DNA from: Hyphomicrobiales bacterium
GTDB lineage: Bacteria; Pseudomonadota; Alphaproteobacteria; Rhizobiales; HXMU1428-3
DNA: 64,000 nucleotides
Direction of reading: 5' to 3'
NCBI GenBank assembly: GCA_021775425.1
Contig: JAJFHX010000015.1
Span: forward strand, 1 to 64,000
Shown: piece after piece, positions 54,966 to 64,000 of the stretch
How positions within the stretch are numbered: position 1 is the stretch's first letter
Layout of the letters: the number at the start of each line of letters is the position of its first letter
The notes under the pieces: model-generated
The model's database searches: none
Told to the model about the DNA's origin: nothing
What the model saw: the letters and a program-made list of their open reading frames with translations, nothing else
Made by a program: the position numbers and the translations under genes

Positions 54966-57900
54966 TTATTCTGCCGCTTCGGCAATCGGCTTTTTTATGT
55001 CTTCAGGTTTTTTGCCAAGAATTTTCAATTCAAATTCCCGTAATAAAACATAAAACACCGGTGTGAATATCAGGCCGAAGAAGGTCACACCGAGCATGCC
55101 TGAGAACACGGCGATGCCGATGGCGTGGCGCATTTCAGAACCCGCGCCTTCACTTGTTACCAGTGGCAGCACACCCATGATGAAGGCAAAGGATGTCATC
55201 AGGATCGGCCTTAACCGGAGGCGACTTGATTCGACGGCTGCTGATAATGGTGTGTGGCCGTGCTGTTCGAGTTCACTTGCAAACTCGACAATGAGAATCG
55301 CGTTTTTACAGGCGAGTGCCGCCAGCACAAACAGACTAATCTGCGTGAAGATATTGTTATCTCCCCCACTGATCCAGACGCCGATGATGGCAGACAAAAT
55401 ACTCATTGGCACAATCATGATCACGGCCAATGGTAAAGTCAGGCTTTCATATTGTGCGGCCAGAATGAGGAACACGAAGAAAATACAGATCGGGAAGATA
55501 TAAATGGCTGTGTTACCGGCAAGGATTTGCTGGTAAGTCAGTTCTGTCCATTCATAGGCAATACCCTGTGGCAGGTTTTCATCCAGAATTTTCGAAATGG
55601 CGGCCTGGGCCTGACCTGAGGAATAACCCGGTGCCGGGCTGCCGTTAATATCAGCCGAGCGGAAGGCGTTATATCTTGAAGCGGTTTCGGGGCCATAGGT
55701 TTCTGTCACTTTAAGGACAGAGCCGAGCGGTACCATATTGCCTTCTGTATTTCTTGTTTTCAGAGTTAGAATATCCTGCGGTGTGCCTCTGAATTTTCTG
55801 TCAGCCTGGGCGATGACCTGATAGGTGCGTCCAAACTGATTGAAATCATTGACATAAATAGAGCCAAGATAAATCTGCATGGTTCTGAATATTTCATCAA
55901 CCGGGATGCCGAGCTGTTGGGCTTTGGTTCTGTCAAGATCAGCAAAAAGTTGCGGTACGTTGATGTTATAGTTGGTATAAACGCGTGACAGGGCCGGGTC
56001 CGCATTGGCTTTGGCCAATATATTTTTGGTGATGTTATCCAGAGCCTGATACCCTAAATTACCGCGGTCCTGAATTTGCAATTTGAAGCCGCCAGTTGTG
56101 CCAAGTCCGCGTACCGGGGGCGGCGGGAAAATGGCAATAAAAGCTTTATCAATATTGTTAAACTTGCCTTGCAGTTTGTTTGCGATGGCACCGGCGCTTA
56201 GCTCAGGAGTGGTTCGGTTTTCAAAATCGTCAAGCGGGATAAACATAATGCCGGCGCTTGATGAGTTTACAAATCCGTTGACTGAAAGACCGGGGAACTG
56301 AACCGCGTTACCAACGCCTGGTTCTTTCATGGCGATTTCTGCCATTTGCTTCATCACTTCTTCTGTGCGGTCAAGGGTGGCACCTGAAGGGAGCTGAGCA
56401 AATGAAATCAGATATTTTTTATCCTGTGCCGGGACAAAGCCAGGAGGGACAAGGCTGAAACTGAAATATGTCATGCCGACAAGGATGGCAAAAACTGTCA
56501 TCATAATGCCTTTGCGGCGGCCAATGTGACCGATGCCGTTTGCATATCTGTTCTGGCTTTTAATAAAGCCCCAGTTGAATATACGGAAAAACCAGCCAAA
56601 GATACGGTCCATAAATTTGGTAAGCGCGTCTTTTTCTGCTGTTCGGCTTTTTAACAACAAGGCCGACATGGCAGGGCTGAGGGTGAGTGAGTTTACGGTT
56701 GAGATGAAAGTTGCGATCACGATGGTGAGGGCAAACTGTTTGTAGAACATGCCAGTGAGACCGCTGATGAAGGCGATCGGGATGAAGACGCCGGCAATCA
56801 CGAGAGAGGTGGCGATAATTGGACCGGTCACTTCTTTCATGGCCTGGATGGTTGCATCGCGTGGGTTTTTGCCTTCTTCAATGTTTCGTTCAACATTTTC
56901 CACCACAACAATGGCATCATCCACAACGATACCGACCGCAAGAATGAGGCCGAACAGCGACAGCACATTGATTGAGAAGCCAAGCGGTAACATGATGGCG
57001 AAAGTACCGACAATTGAGACGGGGACCGCAAGAAGCGGAATGATAGAAGCGCGCCAGGTCTGCAAAAATACAACCACAACTATCACCACCAGAAGCACGG
57101 CTTCAAGCAGGGTTGTTATCACGCTCTTGATTGAGTTACGCACAAAGACGGTCGGGTCATAGACAATGGTGTAATCAATATCGTCCGGGAAATATTTTTT
57201 TAATTCGGCCATGCTTTTGCGTACATTGTCCGAAAGTTCGAGCGCGTTTGAGCCGGGGGCGGAGAAAATCGGGATGGCGACGGCTGGTTCATTGTTGAGC
57301 ATAGAGCGCAGCGCATAGGTTTGAGCATCAAGTTCAACCCAGGCGACATCACTCAGACGGGTAATGACACCGTTTTCATCACGCTTGATGATGATTTTTT
57401 CAAATTCTTTTGGATCTTTCAGGCGGCCCTGAGCGTTAATTGGTAATTGAATCTGGGTGTCAGTATCATAGGGAGGGCCGCCAATAATACCGGCAGCAAC
57501 CTGCACATTTTGCTGGCGAATGGCGGTGATGACCTCGGTTGGTGTCATGCCGCGCTCGGCAATGCGACCGGGATTTAGCCATATGCGCATCGCGTAGTCA
57601 CCTGAGCCAAACAAACGAACATCACCCACACCTTTGATTTTGGCAAGCTGGTCTTTAATGTTCAGTGTTGCGTAATTGCGCAGATAGAGCATGTCATATC
57701 TGGCTTTTGGTGAGGTCAGGTGAACCACCATGGTCAGATCGGGTGAGCTTTTAATGACTGTGACACCGAGCTGGCGCGTGACTTCCGGCAGACGCGGCAA
57801 GGCCTGACTGACACGGTTCTGGACCAGTTGTTGTGCCAGATCTACATCAGTTCCGACAGCGAAAGTGATGGTCATTGAAAGGCGGCCATCAGTTGTTGCC

Positions 57901-58148
57901 AATGAATTGATGTATAGGAGATTTTCAACCCCGCTGATTTGTTCTTCAAGCGGGGTTGCGACGGTTGCTGCGATCACTGTGGGGTTGGCGCCCGGGAACT
58001 GGGCCGTGATCCGCACCGACGGGGGGGAGACTTCGGGATATTCTGAAATGGGCAGTTGGAACATGGCCAATAACCCAAGGAAGAAGATTATGAATGATAT
58101 GACGCCAGCAAATATGGGCCGATCAATGAAATGACTCGATAAATTCAT
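54966..58148 (-). CDS. RND multidrug efflux permease (AcrB/MexB type)
   Basis: A 1060-residue proton-driven inner-membrane pump of the hydrophobe/amphiphile efflux (HAE1) group. N-terminus SSHFIDRPIFAGVISFIIFF, large periplasmic loops, and the membrane motif GIVVDDAIVVVENVERNIEEG containing the Asp pair needed for proton relay. The second half has GVLPLVTSEGAGSEMRHAIG. Twelve membrane helices are expected. It is downstream of a membrane-fusion protein gene and a TetR repressor in one operon. No outer-membrane channel gene is adjacent, so a TolC-like partner must be encoded elsewhere. Confidence 0.96.
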   Translation of the reverse strand: MNLSSHFIDRPIFAGVISFIIFFLGLLAMFQLPISEYPEVSPPSVRITAQFPGANPTVIAATVATPLEEQISGVENLLYINSLATTDGRLSMTITFAVGTDVDLAQQLVQNRVSQALPRLPEVTRQLGVTVIKSSPDLTMVVHLTSPKARYDMLYLRNYATLNIKDQLAKIKGVGDVRLFGSGDYAMRIWLNPGRIAERGMTPTEVITAIRQQNVQVAAGIIGGPPYDTDTQIQLPINAQGRLKDPKEFEKIIIKRDENGVITRLSDVAWVELDAQTYALRSMLNNEPAVAIPIFSAPGSNALELSDNVRKSMAELKKYFPDDIDYTIVYDPTVFVRNSIKSVITTLLEAVLLVVIVVVVFLQTWRASIIPLLAVPVSIVGTFAIMLPLGFSINVLSLFGLILAVGIVVDDAIVVVENVERNIEEGKNPRDATIQAMKEVTGPIIATSLVIAGVFIPIAFISGLTGMFYKQFALTIVIATFISTVNSLTLSPAMSALLLKSRTAEKDALTKFMDRIFGWFFRIFNWGFIKSQNRYANGIGHIGRRKGIMMTVFAILVGMTYFSFSLVPPGFVPAQDKKYLISFAQLPSGATLDRTEEVMKQMAEIAMKEPGVGNAVQFPGLSVNGFVNSSSAGIMFIPLDDFENRTTPELSAGAIANKLQGKFNNIDKAFIAIFPPPPVRGLGTTGGFKLQIQDRGNLGYQALDNITKNILAKANADPALSRVYTNYNINVPQLFADLDRTKAQQLGIPVDEIFRTMQIYLGSIYVNDFNQFGRTYQVIAQADRKFRGTPQDILTLKTRNTEGNMVPLGSVLKVTETYGPETASRYNAFRSADINGSPAPGYSSGQAQAAISKILDENLPQGIAYEWTELTYQQILAGNTAIYIFPICIFFVFLILAAQYESLTLPLAVIMIVPMSILSAIIGVWISGGDNNIFTQISLFVLAALACKNAILIVEFASELEQHGHTPLSAAVESSRLRLRPILMTSFAFIMGVLPLVTSEGAGSEMRHAIGIAVFSGMLGVTFFGLIFTPVFYVLLREFELKILGKKPEDIKKPIAEAAE

Positions 58149-58175
58149 TTAACTGTTCTTTCTTAATCAAACCGG

Positions 58176-59399
58176 CTAATTCGTTGCGGTTTTGATTTTT
58201 GGATCTTTTGGAGTAACAGGCGTGTTCGGGCGAATGCGCACCAGGCCTTCTGTTATAACAACATCATCTTCCTTGAGACCGGAGAGGATGATACGGCGGC
58301 TGCCGATGATATCGCCAATCCGCACTTCTCTGTATTCGGCTTTGCTTTCAGCATTGACGATATAGACGAATTTGCGGTCCTGATCAGTGCCGATGGCACG
58401 TTCTGAAATGGCGATCAGCTTTTTATTTTTTGAATCAGGTGTTCCCATTTCAACACCGACTGTCATGCCGGGCAGCAATAAATCTTTGCTGTTATCAAAC
58501 AGGGCACGGCTACGAATGGTGCCGGTTGACTGATCAATGCGATTGTCAAAACTTAAGATATAGCCCTGTTGCTGTTGCTTTTCTTTCTCAGTTTCTTCCT
58601 GATTGATGGTGAGCTTCACAGGAATTTGTGTCTTTGCGCCGTCAGATGACTGGCGAATTGAAGTGATGTAAGTTTGCTCATCAATCTCGAAATCGACATA
58701 GACTTCTTTATTTGCGACGATTGAGGTCAGCAATGGTGCATTGGTACCTGATTGAACGAGGTTGCCGACTGTGATTTCAGCACGGCTGACCTTGCCGTTA
58801 ATCGGTGCTTTGACATAGGCATAATCAATATTGATTTTTGCGGTTTCTACCATCGCTTCAGCGGCCAGAACATCAGCTTTTGCAACACGGTAATTGTTGC
58901 CTCTGGTGTCTAGCAGACTTTCCGAAACGGCTTTTTTCTTCACCAGTTCCTCGGCGCGATTATATTCTTTTTCGGCCAGAGTCTCTCTGGTTTTGGCAGT
59001 CGCGAGATTTGCTTCTGCCTGTTTTAAAGCGGCTTCATAAGGGCGTGGGTCAATCACGATGAGGATGTCGCCTTTTTCAACATAATGCCCGTCTTTGAAA
59101 CGGATTTCAGTAATTCTGCCGCTGACTTGCGGGCGCAGCTCTGCTCTGTCGACAGCGACGACGCGGCCAGAGTATTTTTTCCAGACTTGCAGAGTTTCCG
59201 GTTTAATGGTTGTGACTTCAACGGGCATGCCCTTTGGTGCGGGGGCCTTTTTCTCAGCTGCCGGTTTTTCCTGCTTTTCGTTTGTTGCGGCTTCTTTTTT
59301 AGCCGCGCCGATGGTTGAGTGACTTTGAGATGATATCACGACGAAGGCAATAAACAGGATGGCAAAGCTTGCTCCCATAATTTTGCTGACTGATCTCAT
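58176..59399 (-). CDS. RND efflux periplasmic adaptor (membrane-fusion protein)
   Basis: A 407-residue AcrA/MexA-type adaptor. N-terminal hydrophobic anchor (MRSVSKIMGASFAILFIAFVV), an Ala/Lys/Glu/Pro-rich spacer, lipoyl domain halves (RPQVSGRITEIRFKDGHYVEKGD and YAYVKAPINGKVSRAEITVG), an alpha-hairpin of about 70 residues (LAEKEYNRAEELVKKKAV) and beta-barrel. The start at 59399 is preferred because AGGGA lies seven bases upstream. It precedes the pump gene by 27 bases. A near-copy of the TetR operator lies just before its start. Confidence 0.93.
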   Translation of the reverse strand: MRSVSKIMGASFAILFIAFVVISSQSHSTIGAAKKEAATNEKQEKPAAEKKAPAPKGMPVEVTTIKPETLQVWKKYSGRVVAVDRAELRPQVSGRITEIRFKDGHYVEKGDILIVIDPRPYEAALKQAEANLATAKTRETLAEKEYNRAEELVKKKAVSESLLDTRGNNYRVAKADVLAAEAMVETAKINIDYAYVKAPINGKVSRAEITVGNLVQSGTNAPLLTSIVANKEVYVDFEIDEQTYITSIRQSSDGAKTQIPVKLTINQEETEKEKQQQQGYILSFDNRIDQSTGTIRSRALFDNSKDLLLPGMTVGVEMGTPDSKNKKLIAISERAIGTDQDRKFVYIVNAESKAEYREVRIGDIIGSRRIILSGLKEDDVVITEGLVRIRPNTPVTPKDPKIKTATN

Positions 59400-59435
59400 T
59401 TTCATTTCCCTATCATAAATCTGGTACATAATTTG

Positions 59436-59451
59436 TTTACTAAACGGTCAA
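59436..59451. promoter_or_regulatory. Second, weaker TetR operator copy before the adaptor gene
   Basis: TTTACTAAACGGTCAA matches TTGACTAAATAGTCAA, the core of the operator at 60112-60133, in 13 of 16 positions. It overlaps the last codons of the TetR gene and lies about 40 bases before the adaptor start, so the repressor may also control the pump genes separately. Confidence 0.5.
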
Positions 59452-60075
59452 TTCTTTTTCTTTATGGGCATCTTCTTTGATGCCAATAAGCTTCAATAGT
59501 GAGTCTTTAAAATCGTTCCTGATGAATTCAAGATCGTTTTTAATGCGGGCCAGCATCATCTGACCGATAATGAATGCGTAAATTTCTTCAGCTTTAATTT
59601 TTACATTTGTTTCCGGGCTGATCAGGTTGAGAGCGATCAGGTCCCTTAGACTACTTTCGTAATATGACATTGTTTGTGTGCAGGAGCTGGTTATTTTCTG
59701 GCCGATAACTTCATTTTGAGCACCGATTTCCGAACCAAGCGTGATAAAAGGACAGCCACAAACCTGACCAAATTGTTGCCTCATACCTTCTTGTTTTTCA
59801 TATATATAATCAGCCACAAGTTCAAAACGTTCGATCGGATGTCTTGATGGCGAAAAGATGTCATTCAGTTTTTCTGTAACAGTGCCCATGTACCAGTCAA
59901 TTGTTGCAAGGGCGAGTTCTGCTTTGCTTGGAAAAAAATGATAAAAACTACCCTTTTTGACATTGGCTTTTTCACAAATACCATCAACGCTGACAGACCC
60001 ATAGGAACTGCGCCAGATCAGTTCATGAGCTGTTTCAAGTAGCCTGATTTTGGTTTCACTTGGGGCTTTGGCCAT
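59440..60075 (-). CDS. TetR-family repressor of the RND pump
   Basis: A 211-residue repressor. The N-terminal helix-turn-helix reads SVDGICEKANVKKGSFYHFFPSKAELALATIDWY (about residues 25-60), the classic TetR pattern. The ligand-binding part contains the CGCPFITLGSEI stretch common in AcrR/YxaF-like regulators of efflux, with two adjacent cysteines that could be redox-responsive. A perfect 22-base palindrome precedes the gene and a degenerate copy lies at its end, upstream of the adaptor gene. Autorepression and repression of the pump are therefore likely. Confidence 0.9.
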   Translation of the reverse strand: MAKAPSETKIRLLETAHELIWRSSYGSVSVDGICEKANVKKGSFYHFFPSKAELALATIDWYMGTVTEKLNDIFSPSRHPIERFELVADYIYEKQEGMRQQFGQVCGCPFITLGSEIGAQNEVIGQKITSSCTQTMSYYESSLRDLIALNLISPETNVKIKAEEIYAFIIGQMMLARIKNDLEFIRNDFKDSLLKLIGIKEDAHKEKELTV

Positions 60076-60111
60076 CGTGCATTATGTCTCCTTAGGCAGG
60101 GGACTATAGCT

Positions 60112-60133
60112 TATTTGACTAAATAGTCAAATA
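60112..60133. promoter_or_regulatory. Palindromic operator of the TetR repressor
   Basis: TATTTGACTA at 60112-60121 and TAGTCAAATA at 60124-60133 form a perfect 10-2-10 inverted repeat, 37 bases upstream of the tetR start. Length and position are typical of a TetR autoregulatory operator. Confidence 0.78.
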
Positions 60134-60274
60134 ATGGATTGGTATAGCAGCTATGCATTTTTGTTATGCTTAACTTTAATCGCTCATTTTGATGTTCAAA
60201 CAAAATTACGGGCCTGCCATTTCTGGCAAGCCCGTTTTATTTTTATTAACTCTGTCGTAGTTTTCATCCAGCGG

Positions 60275-61063
60275 CTAGAACGGGAGCAGGACATCGAGAA
60301 CCTGGCTGCCATATCTTGGTGCCTGCACATTGGTTATGTGACCGCGACCACCGTATGAAACTCTTGCTTCAGCAATTTTGGATATATCAATTGTATTAAG
60401 CGAGCTGACATCTTCAGGCCGTATGACACCCGCGACAATGATTTCGCGAATTTCATGGTTCACACGGATTTCCTGCCGGCCTTCAATCACGAGGTTGCCA
60501 TTTGGCAATTCCTGCATAACGACTGCGGCCATTTTGGTGGTCAGCTTTTCTTCTCTGTCAACTGTGCCGGACCCTTTATCTGTCTGGGTTGAGTTGACAT
60601 CCACCAGGGTTGTAAGGTCTGTTCCTTTTGGCAGAATTTTCTTGATTAATGAAGTGTAACCGGCGAGAGCATCGATACCGGCGGATGTGGTGCCACTGCG
60701 ATCTCGTGTGCTTTCATTATCTATTTCGGCTTTATCAGTGATTTCGATCATTACGGTGATGATGTCACCGACTTTTCTGGCGCGCTGGTCCTTAAAGAAT
60801 GAACGAGATCCATTGCGCCATAATGAATTTGGATTGTAGCTGACCTCTTCTGGTTCCGGCATTGGCATGCTGACCGGTCGGTAACCAGGTTTTTCGACAG
60901 GGCTTTCTATAGCTGACAGTTTTGGCGTTTCACCAATTTCGGAAAGCTTATCAAGATGAGAACAGGCAGCGGAGCTTAAAGCCAGCAAGGTTATCAAGCC
61001 GGCTTTGAGGCATTTTGTAAAATCTATTAGATTTGACGGTTTTCGAATTATCTTACTGAACAT
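60275..61063 (-). CDS. flgH: Flagellar L-ring protein FlgH
   Basis: Outer-membrane lipoprotein that forms the L-ring around the flagellar rod. The 262-residue precursor has a lipoprotein signal ending in LSSAAC (lipid-bearing Cys34). The conserved FlgH domain contains NSLWRNGSRSFFKDQRARKVGDIITVMIEI and IEGRQEIRVNHEIREIIVAGVIRPEDVS, then the end KIAEARVSYGGRGHITNVQ. It is the last of flgF-flgG-flgA-flgH on the minus strand; flgI is not next to it. Confidence 0.96.
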   Translation of the reverse strand: MFSKIIRKPSNLIDFTKCLKAGLITLLALSSAACSHLDKLSEIGETPKLSAIESPVEKPGYRPVSMPMPEPEEVSYNPNSLWRNGSRSFFKDQRARKVGDIITVMIEITDKAEIDNESTRDRSGTTSAGIDALAGYTSLIKKILPKGTDLTTLVDVNSTQTDKGSGTVDREEKLTTKMAAVVMQELPNGNLVIEGRQEIRVNHEIREIIVAGVIRPEDVSSLNTIDISKIAEARVSYGGRGHITNVQAPRYGSQVLDVLLPF

Positions 61064-61123
61064 CTGGTTTTCTCTGCTGTCTACAAATATTGAAATTTAA
61101 CTGTTTGAAGTTTGTGGTTGGGT

Positions 61124-62251
61124 TTATCGTGATTGTTCTAACTGTGCGGTTTTCTGTAGTTTTATTTTGTTCTCAAAGTGCTGAATTTTCACAACGCCAG
61201 AAGCCAGGGCAATGCCGTGAACGATCCGTTTTGAATGAATGTTCATGACGGAGATTGTTTCATTTAAACCGGCGTCTTCCATGGCTTTGCCTTGTGTCTT
61301 CAGGCTCATGCCGGGTCTTTCTAGAATGAGAGTGACGAGCTGATTTTTCTTAATCAGCACAGGTGTGTTGATATCTGCTGATTTGATAAATGAGCCGATG
61401 CGTAGATTTTGTGCGGCTGTCATGCCGATAATTTCTGTGCTGTTGCGCAGAGAATTTTTCGGTATGCGGTTTGGTCTGAAGGTTCTGATTTCAATGTCAC
61501 TGGCACTGATTTTATCACCACGTCTGATTTCGCGTTTGATGACCGGGCGTTTGACGACTTCTACGGCGCTGCCAGTGATGATTTTCTGATATTCGCGGCC
61601 TCTGGCCTCGATGGGGAGGAAGTGAGCTCTGAAACTGTTTTGCAGTTTGTCATAGCTGAACTTTTTCAGTTTTAATTTGCCGGAATAAGACAGAGGCAAG
61701 ATAATCCCGTCGGGCATGTTTTTAAATGCCAGCTGATATTTGCCGCCATTACGGAGAGGATTATGTTTCGATAATTTTTCGATCAGCAGTTTTTTGATTG
61801 TTTCTGCTTTGATTGTGCGGGCGGGGCGCGAAATGGTGATTTTGCGCAATTTTGTTGGTGTCTCGAATGTGAAATTATAAGTTTCAGCCGCTTCAATCAA
61901 ACGCTCAATGCGCACAGTGCCAGCGCGGCCAAGGGGGGGGCTTTTAAAGACCGGCTCAGATTTATAGCGGGTGATGTTTTCAAATATGTCACCCAGAGTG
62001 ACGACATCTTTATGGACTTCAACATTGGTTTTTAATTTCAGGACCTCTACAGTCAGGTTCTGATCTGTAGCGGATTGTGCTGCATAACCAGGTGTTGGCA
62101 ACATGAGTACGATGTAAGTCAGCAATGTTGTGAACAGCAGTGTTTTAACCCTGACATTTCTTGTTGGCTTCGAGGTTGCATCAATAGCCGGATGGTTATC
62201 AAGTCTTTGTTGAGCAATGGCTGATTGTCTCATGGGTCTGATCTTCCTCAT
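61124..62251 (-). CDS. flgA: Flagellar P-ring assembly chaperone FlgA
   Basis: Periplasmic factor that helps build the FlgI P-ring. The 375-residue product has an export segment (LLFTTLLTYIVLMLPTPGYA, about residues 38-57) after a long charged N-terminus, so the true start may be internal. A LafA/SAF-type C-terminal domain follows, with VKRPVIKREIRRGDKISASDIEIR, TAAQNLRIGSFIKSADI and MSLKTQGKAMEDAGLNETIS. It lies 34 bases after flgG and 60 bases before flgH. Confidence 0.9.
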   Translation of the reverse strand: MRKIRPMRQSAIAQQRLDNHPAIDATSKPTRNVRVKTLLFTTLLTYIVLMLPTPGYAAQSATDQNLTVEVLKLKTNVEVHKDVVTLGDIFENITRYKSEPVFKSPPLGRAGTVRIERLIEAAETYNFTFETPTKLRKITISRPARTIKAETIKKLLIEKLSKHNPLRNGGKYQLAFKNMPDGIILPLSYSGKLKLKKFSYDKLQNSFRAHFLPIEARGREYQKIITGSAVEVVKRPVIKREIRRGDKISASDIEIRTFRPNRIPKNSLRNSTEIIGMTAAQNLRIGSFIKSADINTPVLIKKNQLVTLILERPGMSLKTQGKAMEDAGLNETISVMNIHSKRIVHGIALASGVVKIQHFENKIKLQKTAQLEQSR

Positions 62252-62285
62252 CTTTTAGCTGTTCTCAGTTTCAAGGGGTTTGCTG

Positions 62286-63074
62286 TTATCTGACTATGTT
62301 ACTTGTGGTTGACATCATTTCATCTGATGCACTGATGACTTTTGCGTTCATCTCATAAGCACGCTGGGCGGCGATGAGGTCTGACAGTTCTGAAACTGCA
62401 TTGACGTTTGAATTTTCCAGAAATTTTTGCGATAGGGAGCCGAAGCCTTCTTCATCACCGACGCCATCAATCGGGGTGCCGCTGGCTGGGGTTTCAAGAT
62501 AGAGGTTGTCACCGATTGACTGAAGGCCGGCTTTATTGACAAAACGGGAAAGTTGAATTTGCCCAAGATCGGTTGGTGTGGTGCTGGTGCCAGTTAATAC
62601 CTGGACGGTGCCTTGTCTGTTAATTGTGATTGAGCGGGCATTGTTCGGGACTGTGATATTGGGTTGCACCTGAAAGCCGTCAAGGGTGACGAGGTTGCCG
62701 TTTGCGTCTAACTCGAAGGAGCCGTCTCTTGTGTATGCGGTCTGTCCGCTTGGCAGTTCAACTGAGAAAAAGCCTTCACCGCGGATGGCGACATCGAGCT
62801 CTTTATCTGTTTGTTGGAGATTACCCTGGCTCATGATGCGGGCGGTTGCACCGGTTTTCACACCGTAACCGATCTGGACGCCGGTCGGGATGATGTTACC
62901 ACTGGCTGATGAATTGGCGCCGACCCGGCGGACATCCTGATAAAGCAGATCCTGAAATTCAGCGCGGACCTGTTTAAAGCCGGTTGTGCGCATGTTGGCG
63001 ATGTTATTGGAGATGACCTCAACATTCAGTTCCTGCGCCTGCATGCCGGTTGCTGCTATTCGTAAAGACTTCAT
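62286..63074 (-). CDS. flgG: Flagellar distal rod protein FlgG
   Basis: Main subunit of the distal rod. The 262-residue protein has the flagellar-rod N-terminus MKSLRIAATGMQAQELNVEVISNNIANMRTTGFK with ANxxTTGFK, then the characteristic FlgG insert region GVQIGYGVKTGATARIMSQG, LDVAIRGEGFF, and a C-terminus ending SDLIAAQRAYEMNAKVISASDEMMSTTSNIVR. The length is standard. It follows flgF by 132 bases. Confidence 0.97.
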   Translation of the reverse strand: MKSLRIAATGMQAQELNVEVISNNIANMRTTGFKQVRAEFQDLLYQDVRRVGANSSASGNIIPTGVQIGYGVKTGATARIMSQGNLQQTDKELDVAIRGEGFFSVELPSGQTAYTRDGSFELDANGNLVTLDGFQVQPNITVPNNARSITINRQGTVQVLTGTSTTPTDLGQIQLSRFVNKAGLQSIGDNLYLETPASGTPIDGVGDEEGFGSLSQKFLENSNVNAVSELSDLIAAQRAYEMNAKVISASDEMMSTTSNIVR

Positions 63075-63206
63075 ATCAAATCCTATAAATCTGTTTGCCT
63101 CGGTTGCCCGGGGGCTTTATCAGTTTTTCGGTTTGGGGCTAATCTGGCCCCTTCGTTCATTTCAGTTCTGGCGGTCGTTAAAGTTTTTCATCATTTAGAT
63201 TTTTAC

Positions 63207-63947
63207 TTAGCTTGGTACTTGAGCGAGGCGGTTGATGGCATCACTTTTCAGCTCTTCTGATTTTTGCATCATGCGGGCTTGTGTTGTGTAAGCTCTGGTG
63301 GTTTCAATCATGTTGGTCAGTTCAATTACGGGTTTGACATTAGATTGTTCGACCATTCCCTGGAGGATGTTAGGTGCTTCAACCACAGCCGGTGCTTCAT
63401 TGGTGTTAAAGAGATTGAACCCATCTTTATTCAGTGCCTGTTCGTCTTTAAACTGCACAATCCGGATTGTACCTTTGTTACCTTCATTTGTTGTTATGGT
63501 GCCATCTCTGGCAATGGTGATGCCTGTTTCATTCGGTCCAAAAGCGATCTGACCATTTGTTCCCAGCACCGGATGACCAGCATTGGTGACAAGAATGCCT
63601 TCATTGCTTAGTTTGAATTCGCCGTTTCTTGTATAGCGCGGGCCATTTGGTGTGTTGACGGTGAACCAGCCTTTGCCACTGATGGCGATGTCCAGATCAT
63701 TGCCGCTCTGGCGCATGGGTCCTTCCGTCATATTATTGAGGACGGCTCTGTCATGTACATATGAGAGGGCTTTGTCGCGGCCCGAGAGTTCGGTCATTTC
63801 AGCGATTGGCATGCGAAACTCTTCAAGATGCACGCTGTCTCTTTTAAAACCTGCTGTGTTGATGTTTGCCAGATTATTGGCAATGACATTCATCCTGGTT
63901 TGTAGAGCCATTTGTCTGGATAAGCCGATACGGAGGGCATTTTCCAT
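63207..63947 (-). CDS. flgF: Flagellar proximal rod protein FlgF
   Basis: Proximal rod subunit of 246 residues with the rod signature MENALRIGLSRQMALQTRMNVIANNLANINTAGFKRD, core domain LDIAISGKGWFTVNTPNGPRYTRNGEF and C-terminal rod helix VIELTNMIETTRAYTTQARMMQKSEEL. It is slightly shorter than FlgG and lacks its insert, which distinguishes the two. First gene of the block; its promoter would lie at the very end of the window (63948-64000), where I see no clear element. Confidence 0.95.
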   Translation of the reverse strand: MENALRIGLSRQMALQTRMNVIANNLANINTAGFKRDSVHLEEFRMPIAEMTELSGRDKALSYVHDRAVLNNMTEGPMRQSGNDLDIAISGKGWFTVNTPNGPRYTRNGEFKLSNEGILVTNAGHPVLGTNGQIAFGPNETGITIARDGTITTNEGNKGTIRIVQFKDEQALNKDGFNLFNTNEAPAVVEAPNILQGMVEQSNVKPVIELTNMIETTRAYTTQARMMQKSEELKSDAINRLAQVPS

Positions 63948-64000
63948 GGTTGTTACCTCAAAAATTTAATTTTTCGCGCTTTTTCTGCTGGGCAAAAATT

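Noticed and set aside
63131-63151. GGGGC/GCCCC inverted repeat between flgF and flgG
   Set aside because: A 5-bp stem without a T-run in a GC-rich patch is too weak to call a terminator or regulatory element.

Overview
This 64 kb window looks like chromosomal DNA of a moderate-GC alphaproteobacterium, most likely of the order Hyphomicrobiales (Rhizobiales). The evidence is the lolA-ftsK-aminotransferase block, a split cobalamin-dependent methionine synthase, a TIGR02301-type small exported protein, an assimilatory nirB-nirD-nasA-cysG cluster and a flgF-flgG-flgA-flgH flagellar block. I cannot name the genus. I see no rRNA operon, prophage, insertion sequence, CRISPR array or plasmid backbone.

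Layout. 1-6.5 kb, mostly minus strand: lolA, ftsK, a PLP aminotransferase and a P-loop NTPase of unknown role. Divergent from the NTPase is a 938-residue protein that I do not recognise (6.6-9.5 kb). 9.5-10.9 kb: speD-speE (spermidine synthesis). 11-13.6 kb: an exported metallo-beta-lactamase-fold hydrolase with a divergent AraC regulator, and a cysteine-rich exported protein. 13.7-16.5 kb: ffh-rpsP-rimM, without the trmD-rplS genes usually found after rimM. 16.5-17.4 kb: non-coding, with hairpin repeats. 17.4-25.3 kb: gfa, then a minus-strand one-carbon operon (ArsR/methyltransferase fusion, metF, arsH, metH in two pieces), then a truncated haemoglobin. 25.4-28.1 kb: small exported or hypothetical proteins, a LysE-family exporter and tRNA-Gln(TTG). 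Just after the tRNA lies a tandem array of three 155-bp units.

29-45 kb is a nitrate and molybdenum region. nirB-nirD-nasA-cysG encode nitrate and nitrite reduction plus siroheme synthesis. nrtA-nrtB-nrtD, on the opposite strand, encode nitrate uptake. A MOT1-type molybdate transporter, a TrmO-type tRNA methyltransferase and an ABC transporter of the FecCD class probably supply the molybdenum that NasA needs. Both nitrogen operons have a sigma-54-like promoter upstream (TGGCAC/T, five bases, TTGT), and nrtA also has an NtrC-type palindrome, which points to nitrogen control.

45-60 kb: an FMN-binding protein, a glutathione S-transferase with a divergent LysR regulator, a livHMGF-type ABC transporter with a Tat-exported binding protein joined to a nitrilase and a LysR regulator, and an RND efflux pump with its TetR repressor. 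The repressor has a clear operator in front of its own gene and a weaker copy before the pump genes. 60-64 kb: flgH, flgA, flgG, flgF.

The least explained items are the divergent P-loop NTPase/938-residue pair and two intergenic repeat arrays (16.48-16.65 kb and 28.06-28.52 kb). In both arrays the base changes between copies keep the hairpin stems paired.
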